A stretch of DNA of 43,115 nucleotides, taken from contig JAJYLL010000033.1 in the NCBI GenBank assembly GCA_021787735.1, positions 1-43,115 of the forward strand, read 5' to 3'. The DNA comes from Acidobacteriota bacterium. GTDB taxonomy: Bacteria > Acidobacteriota > Terriglobia > UBA7540. Below the pieces are notes generated by a model. That model ran no database searches, had not been told where the DNA came from, and saw only the letters and a list, made by a program, of their open reading frames with translations. Shown here one piece after another: positions 25,538 to 34,826 of this stretch. The stretch's first letter is position 1. The number at the start of each line of letters is the position of its first letter. Made by a program: the position numbers and the translations under genes.

Positions 25538-26470
25538 TCAGACAAGGCTGGCGCGGCTTCGCGCAGCCACAAGATGCGAATAGAAAGTTCCCAGTCTTTC
25601 CAGCATCTTCACCGCAAAGCTGAGATTGCGACGATTGATATGCTCGATGTTGATTCCCAGCGGCGGCGGGTCCGGCGGCAGATTGTCAAAAACGTCCATC
25701 AGGATTCTCTGCGCGAGATTCACACAACGCTCACAGGCCTCTTCGGCATGGTGGGACGAGGTCTCACCGGGAGGCTTGCTGATCAGAAAGCGATCGAGAT
25801 CGGCCGGAACGTCGGCTCCCAGCCAGCGCAGAAACTCGATGTCGCGGTGATGGCTGACCGGGGCAAAACTTAGAAATATCCTTGCTTCAAGCCCGTTGAG
25901 GCGCTGAATCAGCCAAACGATATCATTTGAGTCAAACAGCACCTGGGTGGTAAAAAACGAAAGACCCTCCGCTGCCTTGCGCCGGATACGGTCCACCTCA
26001 TGGGCGCGGCTGGGAATGCTGATCCCTCCCAGGGTAGCGGGCAGCCCAGTAGCCCGCACCTGGCGCGCCGTTTCAATTACGCTCGGCCCAGGGTACTTGA
26101 TCTCGCTCGATTCGCCGCCCACCAGAATAAAGTTGCTAATGCCAAATTTGTCCTGCGTTTCCTCGATCCACCTCGCCTGGTCGGGGTGATAGATTACGCA
26201 GCGGTTAACAACCGCGTCCAGGTTAAATTCCTGCCGGATCTTCGCACCCAGAACCCGCGGCTCAATTCGTTCGACAAACTTAAAGGTCCTGTCTCCTCCG
26301 CGTGCCTCGTCATGGATCTCGGGCAGATTGATAGCGTCAGCCAAGCCCTTAATTTTGGCAATTTCCGCCATCGCGGAGTGGAGCGATTCCGCCTTGCCCA
26401 CGGGGGGCGGCACCATCTCAAAGATACTGACCGGAATGTTCGGGTTCTGGATTTTGGCCTTGAGATCCAT
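25538..26470 (-). CDS. Methylenetetrahydrofolate reductase-like protein
   Basis: The 310-residue protein has the pattern of an FAD-dependent (beta/alpha)8 MTHFR barrel. The catalytic-type Glu18 lies in SIFEMVPPP, as in SFEFFPP of MetF. A substrate or flavin loop follows in AVVNRCVIYHPDQ, with NFILVGGES where MetF has its LTGD loop. The C-terminal GINIEHINRRNLSFAVKMLE is distinctive. Similarity to canonical MetF is moderate, so this may be a divergent MTHFR or a related folate or C1 enzyme. The ATG at 26470 begins MDLKAKIQNP. It lies between the UDG and priA genes on the same strand, with gaps of 133 and 85 bases. The product of the classical reaction is methyl-THF for methionine synthesis. 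Confidence 0.75.
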   Translation of the reverse strand: MDLKAKIQNPNIPVSIFEMVPPPVGKAESLHSAMAEIAKIKGLADAINLPEIHDEARGGDRTFKFVERIEPRVLGAKIRQEFNLDAVVNRCVIYHPDQARWIEETQDKFGISNFILVGGESSEIKYPGPSVIETARQVRATGLPATLGGISIPSRAHEVDRIRRKAAEGLSFFTTQVLFDSNDIVWLIQRLNGLEARIFLSFAPVSHHRDIEFLRWLGADVPADLDRFLISKPPGETSSHHAEEACERCVNLAQRILMDVFDNLPPDPPPLGINIEHINRRNLSFAVKMLERLGTFYSHLVAARSRASLV

Positions 26471-26603
26471 CAGAAATCTACTCGGGCTGCCCGCAACTTT
26501 CCTGATCTGTCTGCATAGCCCCTATTGGAACAACGCGATAGAAACATCATAGCATTCTCTGTGCAGGGTGGGCACATGCGCGGCCAAAGCACCAGCCAGC
26601 GGT

Positions 26604-27482
26604 TTAGCGAGGTGACTTCAGGAATTCAACGATGGTTTGAAAATCTTCCCGAAGAATCTTTTCTTCACGCGGATTACGAAGGACGTAGGCCGGATGGAAT
26701 GTGGGCAGGGCTTTCGTGCCTTGGAAATCATAAAGCTGCCCGCGAATCTTGGTAATGCCCTCCTTTACTCCGAGGAGGGTCTTTACGGCAGGGGCTCCCA
26801 GGCAGCACACCAGCCGGGGCTTGATGGTCCGGATCTGCCGCAACAGGAACGGCGAGCACACCTCGATCTCGTCCGGCAACGGCGTTCGATTATTGGGCGG
26901 GCGGCACTTCACCACGTTGCAGATGTAGACGTCTTCTCGCTTCATTCCGGCCAGCTCAATCATGCGGTTCAGCAGCCGGCCGGCGCGGCCCACAAAAGGA
27001 AGTCCCTGCGCGTCTTCGTCGGCGCCCGGCCCCTCGCCAACAAAAACCAGTTCAGCGTGCGGATTGCCCTGACCAAAGACGATGGTGTGTCGCCCCGCAG
27101 CCAGACGGCAGCGATGGCAATCGCCCAGATCTTCGCGGATCTGCTCCAGAGTTTCATTTTGCCGCGTGGTGGTGGGCGACGGAGACTCAAACAAACTCAT
27201 GGATTGGGCTGTGGGTCCCGCCGCGGCAACCCCTTGAGGCGCTGCGGCAGATGTGTAATGTGGAAAGGGGCGTTTGCCAAATGCAACCGATGACTGGCCG
27301 GGTGCGGGAGCATTTTCCTTTGGCGCAGAATTCCGGCTCGGAGCTGGAATTACGGTTACGGGCTGCACGGGAACCGTCGCGGTCCTGGTTGCTCCGGAAC
27401 GCCGCACGTAAAACTCATCAATACCCAGGTCCTGATAGAACTCGAGCATGTCAGCCACTTTTCTGCATTGTTTTTCGTCCAT
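26604..27482 (-). CDS. udg: Family 4-type (Fe-S) uracil-DNA glycosylase with long N-terminal extension
   Basis: The 292-residue protein carries a catalytic domain at about 112-292. Four Cys fit the [4Fe-4S] ligands of family 4 UDGs: Cys122 and Cys125 (DCHRCRL), Cys193 ([10 protein letters not shown]) and Cys209 (EVCSPF). The uracil-binding and catalytic motifs are GEGPGADED (149-157) and HPAYVLRNP (263-271). It removes uracil from DNA arising by cytosine deamination or misincorporation. The first 110 residues are a short helical head ([20 protein letters not shown]) followed by a Pro/Ala-rich linker, longer than the minimal enzymes of thermophiles; a similar head occurs in other soil bacteria as far as I recall. 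The gene lies 26 bases after coaBC. Confidence 0.92.
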   Translation of the reverse strand: MDEKQCRKVADMLEFYQDLGIDEFYVRRSGATRTATVPVQPVTVIPAPSRNSAPKENAPAPGQSSVAFGKRPFPHYTSAAAPQGVAAAGPTAQSMSLFESPSPTTTRQNETLEQIREDLGDCHRCRLAAGRHTIVFGQGNPHAELVFVGEGPGADEDAQGLPFVGRAGRLLNRMIELAGMKREDVYICNVVKCRPPNNRTPLPDEIEVCSPFLLRQIRTIKPRLVCCLGAPAVKTLLGVKEGITKIRGQLYDFQGTKALPTFHPAYVLRNPREEKILREDFQTIVEFLKSPR

Positions 27483-27508
27483 TGCCCCAAACCCGGTTGC
27501 AAACTGCG

Positions 27509-28732
27509 CTACTTGCCGCCTGCCGCCACCCGCTTTGATCGCAGCGCGAGCGCTTCATCCAGAACCGCGTTTGCCACGTCCAGCTTGCTCATTTTTTCGA
27601 GAGGTTTCACCTGCCCGTCGGGAAAAACGAGCGTGACAATGTTGGTGTCGGAATCAAATCCAGCACCCTCCTGCGTGACATCGTTGGCCACAATCATGTC
27701 CAGGCCCTTCGCACGCGCCTTCACCGCCGCGTTCTCAAGCAGGTGGCTCGTTTCCGCTGCAAATCCCACGATGAGGTGTTGCGGTTTCCGGCGGTGCGAA
27801 ATCTCCGCAAGGATATCCGGCGTGGGCTGAAGTTCCAAACGGAGTCCGCTCTCGCTCTTCTTAATCTTTTCCGCCTCAACCCTGGCCGGAGCAAAGTCCA
27901 CAACAGCGGCAGCCATCAGGACCATAGTGGCCCGGTCGAGGCCGCGGAGCATGGCTCCGCGCATCTCCGCCGTGGTTCGCACATTTTCCACCGTAATACC
28001 GGCAGGCGCCGCCAGCCGCGTGGGTCCGCTCACCAGGGTAACCGATGCACCGCGCCGACGGCTGGCTTCTGCCAGCGCGTAGCCCATCTTGCCGGAAGAA
28101 CGGTTGGTGATGTATCGAACGGGGTCGAGCGGCTCTTCGGTAGGCCCTGCGCTTACCAGGATCGTTTCGTTCCTCAGATCGTCGCGCAAGTTCAGGGTTT
28201 CAAAGACGGCCTGGGCAATTGACTCAACCGAGGTCAGGCGTCCTGATCCGGTCATGCCGCAAGCCAGATAACCTTCATCCGGGTCGAGAACGCGGACGCC
28301 GCGGGCGCGCAGTGTTTTCAGGTTCTGCTTCGTGGCTGCGTTTTCCCACATGTTGACGTTCATAGCGGGGGCGATGATGATCGGCGCTTTTGTCGCCAGG
28401 CAGAGTGTGGTGAGGAAATCATCCGCAACGCCGTGGGCCATTTTTGCGATGACGTTTGCGGTTGCCGGAGCGATAACCAAGGCGTCGATTGACTGCGCCA
28501 CGGCAATGTGTTCGATGGCGCTCTCGACGTTCGGTTCTTTGCCGCCTTCGCCGAACGTTCCTGTGATGACCTTATGGCCGGAAAGAGCCGCAAAGGTAAG
28601 TGGCGTCACAAAATTGCGCGCGCCGGCGGTCATCACCACCTGAATGTCGAGACCGCGGTCCTGAAGCGTACGGAGCAGTTCCGCAGCCTTATAGGCAGCA
28701 ATGCCTCCCGTAACTCCCAGCGCGACGCGCAT
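27509..28732 (-). CDS. coaBC: Bifunctional phosphopantothenoylcysteine synthetase/decarboxylase
   Basis: A 407-residue two-domain enzyme of coenzyme A synthesis. The N-terminal CoaC flavoprotein (about 1-180) has GVTGGIAAYKAAEL, the active-site His75, PAMNVNMWENAAT (122-134) and the flexible-lid Cys158 in ACGMTGSGRL. The C-terminal CoaB half has SAGPTEEPLDPVRYITNRSSGKMG (dimer and nucleotide site) and the lysine loop KIKKSE. It joins cysteine to phosphopantothenate using CTP and then decarboxylates the product. I start it at ATG 28732; a GTG directly before (28735) is possible. The rpoZ gene ends 147 bases upstream and udg follows 26 bases downstream. The gmk-rpoZ-coaBC order is widespread in bacteria. 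Confidence 0.95.
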   Translation of the reverse strand: MRVALGVTGGIAAYKAAELLRTLQDRGLDIQVVMTAGARNFVTPLTFAALSGHKVITGTFGEGGKEPNVESAIEHIAVAQSIDALVIAPATANVIAKMAHGVADDFLTTLCLATKAPIIIAPAMNVNMWENAATKQNLKTLRARGVRVLDPDEGYLACGMTGSGRLTSVESIAQAVFETLNLRDDLRNETILVSAGPTEEPLDPVRYITNRSSGKMGYALAEASRRRGASVTLVSGPTRLAAPAGITVENVRTTAEMRGAMLRGLDRATMVLMAAAVVDFAPARVEAEKIKKSESGLRLELQPTPDILAEISHRRKPQHLIVGFAAETSHLLENAAVKARAKGLDMIVANDVTQEGAGFDSDTNIVTLVFPDGQVKPLEKMSKLDVANAVLDEALALRSKRVAAGGK

Positions 28733-28879
28733 CACGCCATCCTCGCCCGGGAGCTCGAGTACGATCCATCCCGCCTTGCATCGTTTTGATAGCTGGATGT
28801 CATCGGAATAGGTTCCGTCACAGGGGAATCTCGTTCTTACGGACGGTGCACGCGGCCTGACTGCTACAGTCGAAAAGTT

Positions 28880-29080
28880 TTATTCGTTCTCGTTTCCGGT
28901 TTTGACCGCAATGACTTCAAAAGGGACCAGGCCGGACGAGACCTCTTGCTGAGCAACCTTGGTGGCCTTTTTGGTTTGCGTCTGGACCAGCGGCCTGACG
29001 CCCGATTGAAGCTGACGCGCCCGCTTGGCCGAAATCAGAATGTAGCGAAATTTGCTGTCAATGTTGTTGGGTAACTCCAT
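28880..29080 (-). CDS. rpoZ: RNA polymerase omega subunit
   Basis: A small protein of 66 residues with the omega core: NNIDSKFRYILISAKRARQLQSG is the typical helix contacting the beta' subunit, followed by KKATKVAQQEVSSGLVPFEV. Omega assists assembly of the polymerase and contributes to ppGpp binding in some groups. Its ATG directly follows the gmk stop (TAGATG), and its ribosome binding site GGAGGA is made of the last two gmk glycine codons. It is therefore tightly coupled to gmk. The usual E-A-x-x-E region after the helix is shortened, but this length is common outside proteobacteria. Confidence 0.9.
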   Translation of the reverse strand: MELPNNIDSKFRYILISAKRARQLQSGVRPLVQTQTKKATKVAQQEVSSGLVPFEVIAVKTGNENE

Positions 29081-29728
29081 CTATCCTCCAATAAAGGTTC
29101 CAATAATATCCTCGATGCGCCGTTCCTGGCACTGGCGGCGCAAGCGTGATGCAAGCACAATGTTGCGGAGAGCCTCGGCTGCGACAGAAAGGCGGTCATT
29201 CACAATCAGGTAATCATACTCCTTCCAATGTGCCACTTCCTTGCGCGACATTGCAAGCCGTTCAGCGATGACATCGGGGGCATCTTCGTGCCGGTCCCGA
29301 AGCCGCCTTTCAAGGACCGCAAAGGAGGGCGGCAGCACAAAAATGCTCACCGTCTCCGGGATCCTCCGCCGCAGCTTCCTGTGTCCCTGAACGTCGATGT
29401 CGAGCAGGATATCGTGCCCGGCTTCCTGGGCTTCGCGAAGCTTACGCCACGAGGTACCGTAATAGTGGCTGTGTACGCGCGCCCACTCTACAAACTCCCC
29501 CTGCGCTTTTCGCCGTTTAAATTCTTCCGCCGATACAAAAAAGTATTCGCGACCGTTCTTCTCGCCGGCCCGCGGCGGCCGCGTACTGTAAGAAACCGAA
29601 AAAGCCAGCCCGCGCACAGAAGCCCGCAGTTTCTGAATCAGCGTGGTCTTGCCCGCTCCGGAAGGAGCAGAAATCACGAAGACGCTGCCCAGCCTGTTCG
29701 GCAGGTCGTTGGGTCCCAGTGCGTTCAC
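29081..29728 (-). CDS. gmk: Guanylate kinase
   Basis: The 215-residue enzyme has the P-loop SAPSGAGKTTL (20-30), the GMP-binding region SYSTRPPRAGEKNGREYFFV and the HSHYYGTS segment. DILLDIDVQGHRKLRR and the lid FVLPPSFAVLERRLRDR follow. It phosphorylates GMP to GDP with ATP. The GTG start at 29728 overlaps the yicC stop by four bases (GTGA), and its own stop abuts the rpoZ start. A yicC-gmk-rpoZ string is a conserved arrangement in many bacteria, linking nucleotide supply with transcription. The N-terminal 12 residues (NALGPNDLPNRLG) are a short extension over minimal guanylate kinases. Confidence 0.96.
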   Translation of the reverse strand: MNALGPNDLPNRLGSVFVISAPSGAGKTTLIQKLRASVRGLAFSVSYSTRPPRAGEKNGREYFFVSAEEFKRRKAQGEFVEWARVHSHYYGTSWRKLREAQEAGHDILLDIDVQGHRKLRRRIPETVSIFVLPPSFAVLERRLRDRHEDAPDVIAERLAMSRKEVAHWKEYDYLIVNDRLSVAAEALRNIVLASRLRRQCQERRIEDIIGTFIGG

Positions 29729-30618
29729 TCGATGTTTTGCACCTGCTCGCGTAGTTTTTCGATCTCAGACTTCATTTCAATCGCCTGACGGCCGACCTCG
29801 ACGCCGATTTGGGGGACGTCCGACGTTTTCGACAGCAGCGTATTGGCTTCTCGGTTCAGTTCCTGTAACAGGAAATCGAGTTTCTTACCCACTTCCTGAC
29901 TTTCGGCAAGAAGCTGCCCCGCCTGGACTAGGTGGCTCTGAAACCGCGTCAATTCCTCCGTAATGTCTGACCGCGAGGCCAGGTAGGCGACCTCCTGGGC
30001 AAGCCGCGCAGCATCCACGTGGACCGCTCCCAGAAGTTCGTGCAGCCTGTTTTCCAGCCGCTGCTGCGCATACTCTGGGATGCGGCGCGCCTGTTTAGCG
30101 ATTCCCTTGCGCAGCGCCTCCAGATGGTCCAGGCGTTCAAGGATATCTTTCTCCAGCGCTGCGCCTTCGCGGTCGCGCATGGTGTTGAGTGTTTCGAGCA
30201 CACCCTCCATTGCCGGCTCCAGTATCTTTCGAATCGCGGCCAGTTCCTTCTCCGAAAGCTCGTTTTCGGTCGAAAGCACCCCCTGAATTTTCAAGAGCTG
30301 CACGACGTCCATCTCACCAGCGAAGCCCAACTCATCCCGCACTTCCCGGCACGCCGCAACATAGGACCTGAGCAGTTCACGGTTAACTTTGAACCCTTGG
30401 GTGTCGGTCCGTTCCAGATTGAGGGCGACTTCCACGTGCCCGCGAACGACGTACTGTTTTACGATCCGGCGCAACGCTGGCTCCAGCGGAACGAGTTCCG
30501 ACGGCAATCGGAACTGCAAATCCAGAAACCGGTGGTTGACTGATTTCACGGCGATGTTGAGGGCAAAACCGCCCTCTTCCCGGCGCGCCTTGCTGTAGCC
30601 TGTCATGCTGCGAACCAT
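29725..30618 (-). CDS. yicC: YicC family endoribonuclease
   Basis: The 297-residue protein matches the YicC/YloC family end to end: VRSMTGYSKA at the start, AVKSVNHRFLDLQFRLP and RGHVEVALNLER near the N-terminus, and the C-terminal DUF1732-type segment ITEELTRFQSHL..., KKLDFLLQELNREANTLLSK and EMKSEIEKLREQVQNIE. E. coli YicC acts as an endoribonuclease that affects small RNA turnover. The start at ATG 30618 follows GGAGC at 30624-30628; a longer open frame lacks a good site. It overlaps gmk by four bases (GTGA), so both are translated together. Confidence 0.92.
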   Translation of the reverse strand: MVRSMTGYSKARREEGGFALNIAVKSVNHRFLDLQFRLPSELVPLEPALRRIVKQYVVRGHVEVALNLERTDTQGFKVNRELLRSYVAACREVRDELGFAGEMDVVQLLKIQGVLSTENELSEKELAAIRKILEPAMEGVLETLNTMRDREGAALEKDILERLDHLEALRKGIAKQARRIPEYAQQRLENRLHELLGAVHVDAARLAQEVAYLASRSDITEELTRFQSHLVQAGQLLAESQEVGKKLDFLLQELNREANTLLSKTSDVPQIGVEVGRQAIEMKSEIEKLREQVQNIE

Positions 30619-30687
30619 TTTAGCTCCTGCTATCATTCCCGCCGGCACGTCCCGGCCTTGCCCGCAGGCCGGCTTTGTGCGGCGAAT

Positions 30688-32496
30688 TTACGCTTCGGCA
30701 TCCACAAACTGCAGTTCATGCAATCGCTGGTAAATTCCGCCGCGGGTCACAAGATCCTCGTGCGTGCCCACCTCGGAAATAGTCCCCCGGTCCAGCACCA
30801 CAATGCGGTCCGCGCGCCGGACCGTGCTGAGCCGGTGAGCGATCACCAGGACCGTCCGGCCCGACATCAGGTTTCCCAGAGCCTTTTGCACCAGCGATTC
30901 GGATTCCGTATCGAGTTCCGAGGTCGCTTCGTCCAGAATCAGGATGGGGGAATTCTTCAGCAGCGCCCGGGCAATCGCCAACCGCTGTCGCTGACCGCCG
31001 GAAAGCCGCTGGCCGCGCTCGCCGATCATCCCCTGATACCCGCCGGGCCGCTCTAGGATGAATTCGTGCGCAAGCGCAGCGCGCGCTGCCGTCTCCACCT
31101 CGGCCTGACTACGCGACCCGTTACCATAACAAATATTATTGAAAATGGTGTCGTTAAAAAGGATGGTTCCCTGGGTGACCATGCCGATCTGCGAGCGCAG
31201 AGAGGCGATTCTAATGTCGCGAACGTCGTGGCCGTCAACCAGCAGGCGGCCGTGCGTCACATCATAAAATCGCGGAAGCAGGCTGGCCAGGGTGGTTTTT
31301 CCTGCACCGCTTGATCCCACCAGCGCCACCACTTCGCCCTTCTTGATTCTCAGGTTTACGTTCTGCAGCAGGGGAACGCCCGGCTCATACTCAAAGTCCA
31401 CGTGGTCGAAAACAAGCTCATGCTCGAACGGAGGCAGCGCTATGGCATCGGGCTTCTCCTGCATTTCCGGAGTTACCTGCAGAAACTGGAACACCTGCTC
31501 CGAAGCGCCCACCGCCTGTTGGACGGCGTTGTTGACGCCCGTCAGCCGTTTGATGGGTTCACCCATCTTGAATAATGCGTAGACAAAACCGAGAAAGTCG
31601 CCCAGTGTCTGCGTTTGGTGCAGGATGGCATTCCGCTCGTAGAGTAGGAGCCCGGAAACGGTGATCATGGTCAGCAGGTCCATCAGCGGAGGCGTTGCGG
31701 CCTGGGCCTTGATCCAGCGCATGTTTGTGTGCAGCAGTTTATGCGTGGCGGCCTTGAACCGCGCCACTTCGAAGTGCTCCATCACAAAGGCTTTCACGAT
31801 ACCGATGCCGGTGAAAGTCTCCTGAACAAGATTGTTGATGTCGGCCATTCTATCTTGGCTGGATCGGCTGGACCGGCGGACCAGCCTCCCGATATTGGCG
31901 GACGGGTACACCACAAGGGGCACCAGGGCAAGCGAAATCAGAGCCAGTTTCCAGTCGTAGTAAAAGACCACACCGAGCAGGGCAATCAAAGTGAAGCAAT
32001 TCCTGAAAAAGTCGGCAGCCACCTGCGAAACCGCGTACTGAATCCTGTCCGTATCATTGCTGATGGCTGAAATCAGCCGCCCGGTGGGGTTCCGCTTGAA
32101 AAAGGCCATCGTCTGTTGAACGATCTTGGCGTAAAGCTGGTTGCGCAGGTTCTGCACGGCCGATTGCCCGATGAAATTGATTTCTACCGTGGCCAGGTAC
32201 CTTGAGATTCCTTTCACGACGGTTATGGTGATCAGGGAAAGGACCACGACGGTCCAGACATTGTGGATGTGGCCTAGGAAGAAATCCTGCAGGTAAACCT
32301 CGCGGTGGTTCCACGGAAGCCGGAACAGGCTAATGCCGGAAGAAGCACCGGGCTTTAGAACATTGTCGCCAATGGGTTTGATGAGGAGGGCGGTAATCGC
32401 CTCACACGCGCCCACCAAAGCCATCAGGAAAACAGCCATGGCAAGGCGCAGTCTGTAAGGTCGGAGAAATCCTAGCAGGCGTTGAACTTGGCTCAT
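30688..32496 (-). CDS. MsbA-like ABC exporter (fused permease and ATPase)
   Basis: The 602-residue half-transporter has six membrane helices in the first about 320 residues, then the nucleotide-binding domain: Walker A GSSGAGKTT (about 394-401), the Q-loop IGMVTQGTILF, signature LSGGQRQR (498-505) and Walker B ILILDEATSELD with the H-loop IAHRLSTV. It would work as a homodimer in the inner membrane. Among type IV exporters it resembles lipid A flippase MsbA, and lpt genes lie a few kilobases away, but drug or peptide exporters share the pattern. The 187-base gap to the ROK gene holds a folded leader. Confidence 0.88.
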   Translation of the reverse strand: MSQVQRLLGFLRPYRLRLAMAVFLMALVGACEAITALLIKPIGDNVLKPGASSGISLFRLPWNHREVYLQDFFLGHIHNVWTVVVLSLITITVVKGISRYLATVEINFIGQSAVQNLRNQLYAKIVQQTMAFFKRNPTGRLISAISNDTDRIQYAVSQVAADFFRNCFTLIALLGVVFYYDWKLALISLALVPLVVYPSANIGRLVRRSSRSSQDRMADINNLVQETFTGIGIVKAFVMEHFEVARFKAATHKLLHTNMRWIKAQAATPPLMDLLTMITVSGLLLYERNAILHQTQTLGDFLGFVYALFKMGEPIKRLTGVNNAVQQAVGASEQVFQFLQVTPEMQEKPDAIALPPFEHELVFDHVDFEYEPGVPLLQNVNLRIKKGEVVALVGSSGAGKTTLASLLPRFYDVTHGRLLVDGHDVRDIRIASLRSQIGMVTQGTILFNDTIFNNICYGNGSRSQAEVETAARAALAHEFILERPGGYQGMIGERGQRLSGGQRQRLAIARALLKNSPILILDEATSELDTESESLVQKALGNLMSGRTVLVIAHRLSTVRRADRIVVLDRGTISEVGTHEDLVTRGGIYQRLHELQFVDAEA

Positions 32497-32520
32497 CCGG
32501 CGTCCTACCCACAGGCTGGA

Positions 32521-32598
32521 GAGCCCGCCGGGCGTGGAAAACTAAAATCTTAATCTTCGCCAAAAGCGAAGTCAAGCCGCAGGGCTTGGCGCGGGCTC
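32521..32598 (-). terminator. Nested hairpins between ROK and ABC exporter genes
   Basis: GAGCCCGC (32521-32528) pairs with GCGGGCTC (32591-32598). Inside lies CTTCGC-loop-GCGAAG (32555-32571), followed on the minus strand by a T-rich run. It can serve as a weak terminator after the ROK gene or as a folded leader of the exporter mRNA. Confidence 0.4.
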
Positions 32599-32683
32599 CT
32601 GGCTACTTACTCTATCACAATAGCAATCTATTGAAAATAGGAGTCTTACCGCGGAACCGGACCTCATTCACACTGCCGCACTG

Positions 32684-33637
32684 TCAACGCAGTTCCGGGG
32701 CAAGGGCCGCGGCACCATACAGGGGTGAATAGTTTCCAAGTTCCGCCTGGACCACTTTGGTGGAACATTCGAGCATCGGCGCCGAAAATTCATCAAGATA
32801 CTCGCGCACCGGATTCAACAGAATCAGTCCTGAGAGGGCCACGCCGCCACCTAGAATTATCATGTCAGGATTCAGGATTCTTATGGCAGTCAGGAGGGCC
32901 TTGGCCAGGGCGCGGGCAGCTTCGTGCACAATGAACAATGCGCCTTTCTCGCCCTCGGCGGCGGCGCGGAAGACTGCTTCGGCAGTTATTTGATCCAGGT
33001 TTCCGGAGCAAAGTTCAAGAGTCCTCGCCATAACCTCGGGCTTTCTTCGCGCGAGACCACGGCCACGCAATCCAATGGCGGTCCCGGAACAGACGGTTTC
33101 CAGGCATCCTCGCCCGCCGCAGGAACAAACTGCGCCCGAGTCAGAAACCGGAATATGTCCGAGTTCGCCGGCCATGGAATCCTTGCCACGATGCACACGC
33201 CCGCCACAGACCACTCCGCCGCCGATGCCGGTGCTGATGGTGAGGTACAGCACAGAATCCGTGCCTCGCCCGGCGCCAAACCGGAACTCACCCAGTGCCC
33301 CGGCGTTGGCGTCATTGTCGACAAGACACTCGAGGCTGAGATTGTCCTCTACCCACTGGCCCAGCCTGAAACCCCGCCAGCCAGTGACGTGCATTGAATT
33401 TACACGCTGATGCCTGAAGTCAACCGGCCCGCCGAAGCTGATCCCACAGGAACGCACGGGCTGGTCCGATTTTGCCATCAGGCCCTGTGCCCTCTCGCGA
33501 AGTTCGCCCAGCATCCATTCGCGTCCTCCGGAAGCATCAGTCCGGCCCTCCGAAAGAAGAAGCCTGCGGCCCTCAGAATCAAAGAGGGCCACGTGGAAAT
33601 GAGTTCCGCCGATATCAGCGGCCAGCACGTTATTCAT
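32684..33637 (-). CDS. ROK family sugar kinase (glucokinase-like)
   Basis: A 317-residue ASKHA-fold kinase with the phosphate-1 loop ADIGGTHFHVALFD (DIGGT at 8-12). The catalytic base Asp109 sits in VDNDANAGALGEF, and TISTGIGGGVV lies at about 133-143. The zinc site of ROK proteins is His161, Cys171, Cys173 and Cys178 in the CSCGGRGCLE motif. There is no N-terminal helix-turn-helix, so it is an enzyme rather than a ROK repressor. Glucose, mannose or N-acyl amino sugars are possible substrates; the family alone does not decide. It follows rapZ by 64 bases. rapZ controls amino-sugar synthesis in enterics, so an amino-sugar substrate would be a fitting but unproven idea. Confidence 0.88.
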   Translation of the reverse strand: MNNVLAADIGGTHFHVALFDSEGRRLLLSEGRTDASGGREWMLGELRERAQGLMAKSDQPVRSCGISFGGPVDFRHQRVNSMHVTGWRGFRLGQWVEDNLSLECLVDNDANAGALGEFRFGAGRGTDSVLYLTISTGIGGGVVCGGRVHRGKDSMAGELGHIPVSDSGAVCSCGGRGCLETVCSGTAIGLRGRGLARRKPEVMARTLELCSGNLDQITAEAVFRAAAEGEKGALFIVHEAARALAKALLTAIRILNPDMIILGGGVALSGLILLNPVREYLDEFSAPMLECSTKVVQAELGNYSPLYGAAALAPELR

Positions 33638-33701
33638 GTTTATGAGGGTCCCTCAACACTTCGGGCGGTCCCACGTGGGCGTTTCGGGTAAGCTGTTGTT
33701 T

Positions 33702-34595
33702 TCAGGCCCCGTGGTTCCGCTCCAAGTCACGATGCACGACCTTGGTCTTATAGCCTTCTTCTTCGAGAAGCTCGCCAATATGCTCGGCTAGCGCCACGGA
33801 CCGGTGTCGGCCGCCGGTGCAGCCGATCGCGATCGTCAGGTAGCTTTTGCCTTCGCGGACATAGTGCGGCAACAGAAAGAGAAGGAGGTCCGACAGCCGG
33901 CTGAGAAACTCAGTGGTCTGGGACTGCGACTCAACATATTCCCTGACTTCCGGATCGCGCCCGGACTTTTCACGCAGGCCTGCGATGTAATTGGGGTTGG
34001 GAAGAAACCGGACATCGAAAACCAGGTCCGCATCCTGCGGAACTCCGTGCTTAAAGCCAAACGACAGGACGGAAACCAGCATTGTCTTACGCTGGCGGCC
34101 ACCAAACCGGTCCTGGATCAACTGCCGAAGCTCATGAACGTTCATCCGGCTGGTGTCGATGACAGTTTCGGCAAGCTGGCGCATGGGCTTGAGTAAAGAC
34201 CGCTCCAGGCGGATGCCTTCCCGAACCGGAAGATTGCGGCCCAGCGGGTGCGGCCGGCGCGTCTCTTCAAACCGTTGGATGAGCGCTTCGTCAGAAGCTT
34301 CAAGGAAAACCAAAGCTACTTTAAGGCCGTCACGGCCCAGACGCTGGTAGGCAACGGGAAGCTGGCTGAGTGCCTCGCCCTCGCGAATGTCCACCACCAC
34401 GGCCGAACGGGGGATGTGGCTTCCCGCAGCCGCGCACATGTCGGCGAACTTGGGGATCAGCCCAACCGGCAGATTGTCCACGCAATAGTAGCCCAGGTCC
34501 TCAAAAGCCTTCAGCGCCGAGCCCTTGCCTGAGCCACTGAGGCCTGTAATCAAGACAAGCCGCCGGGTCACTTTTCTGGAATGGTTCTTTTTCAT
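33702..34595 (-). CDS. rapZ: RNase adapter protein RapZ
   Basis: The 297-residue protein starts with a P-loop nucleotide-binding domain (ITGLSGSGKGSALKAFEDLGYYCVDNLP, Walker A at 18-25) and ends with the family's RNA-binding domain: HGVPQDADLVFDVRFLPNP and IAIGCTGGRHRSVALAEHIG. In E. coli RapZ delivers small RNAs of the GlmS pathway to RNase E and senses glucosamine-6-phosphate. Outside enterics the role is less clear; it is often named YvcJ or a nucleotide-binding protein. Here, as in many genomes, it lies downstream of rpoN and hpf. The gene normally found between, ptsN, is absent; a 231-base gap takes its place. Confidence 0.94.
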   Translation of the reverse strand: MKKNHSRKVTRRLVLITGLSGSGKGSALKAFEDLGYYCVDNLPVGLIPKFADMCAAAGSHIPRSAVVVDIREGEALSQLPVAYQRLGRDGLKVALVFLEASDEALIQRFEETRRPHPLGRNLPVREGIRLERSLLKPMRQLAETVIDTSRMNVHELRQLIQDRFGGRQRKTMLVSVLSFGFKHGVPQDADLVFDVRFLPNPNYIAGLREKSGRDPEVREYVESQSQTTEFLSRLSDLLLFLLPHYVREGKSYLTIAIGCTGGRHRSVALAEHIGELLEEEGYKTKVVHRDLERNHGA

Positions 34596-34826
34596 GCGCG
34601 CGGCACAACCGGATGGAGCAGCGTTTTAGTGTTCCGGAACTCTGCACGTCTTCCCTGTTATCTAGAACCCAGGGTGAAAGAGTCTGTTACCAACGAAAAC
34701 CGCGCTGCGTTCTCAATTCGGCGCACATACTGCATACGACCGCATTGGGTGTACCGCTGGGGCGGCTCCGTCTCGTTCAGAGGTCGCAAGCACAGGACGT
34801 TCCGGCGGGACGTCTCTGCAAAATGA

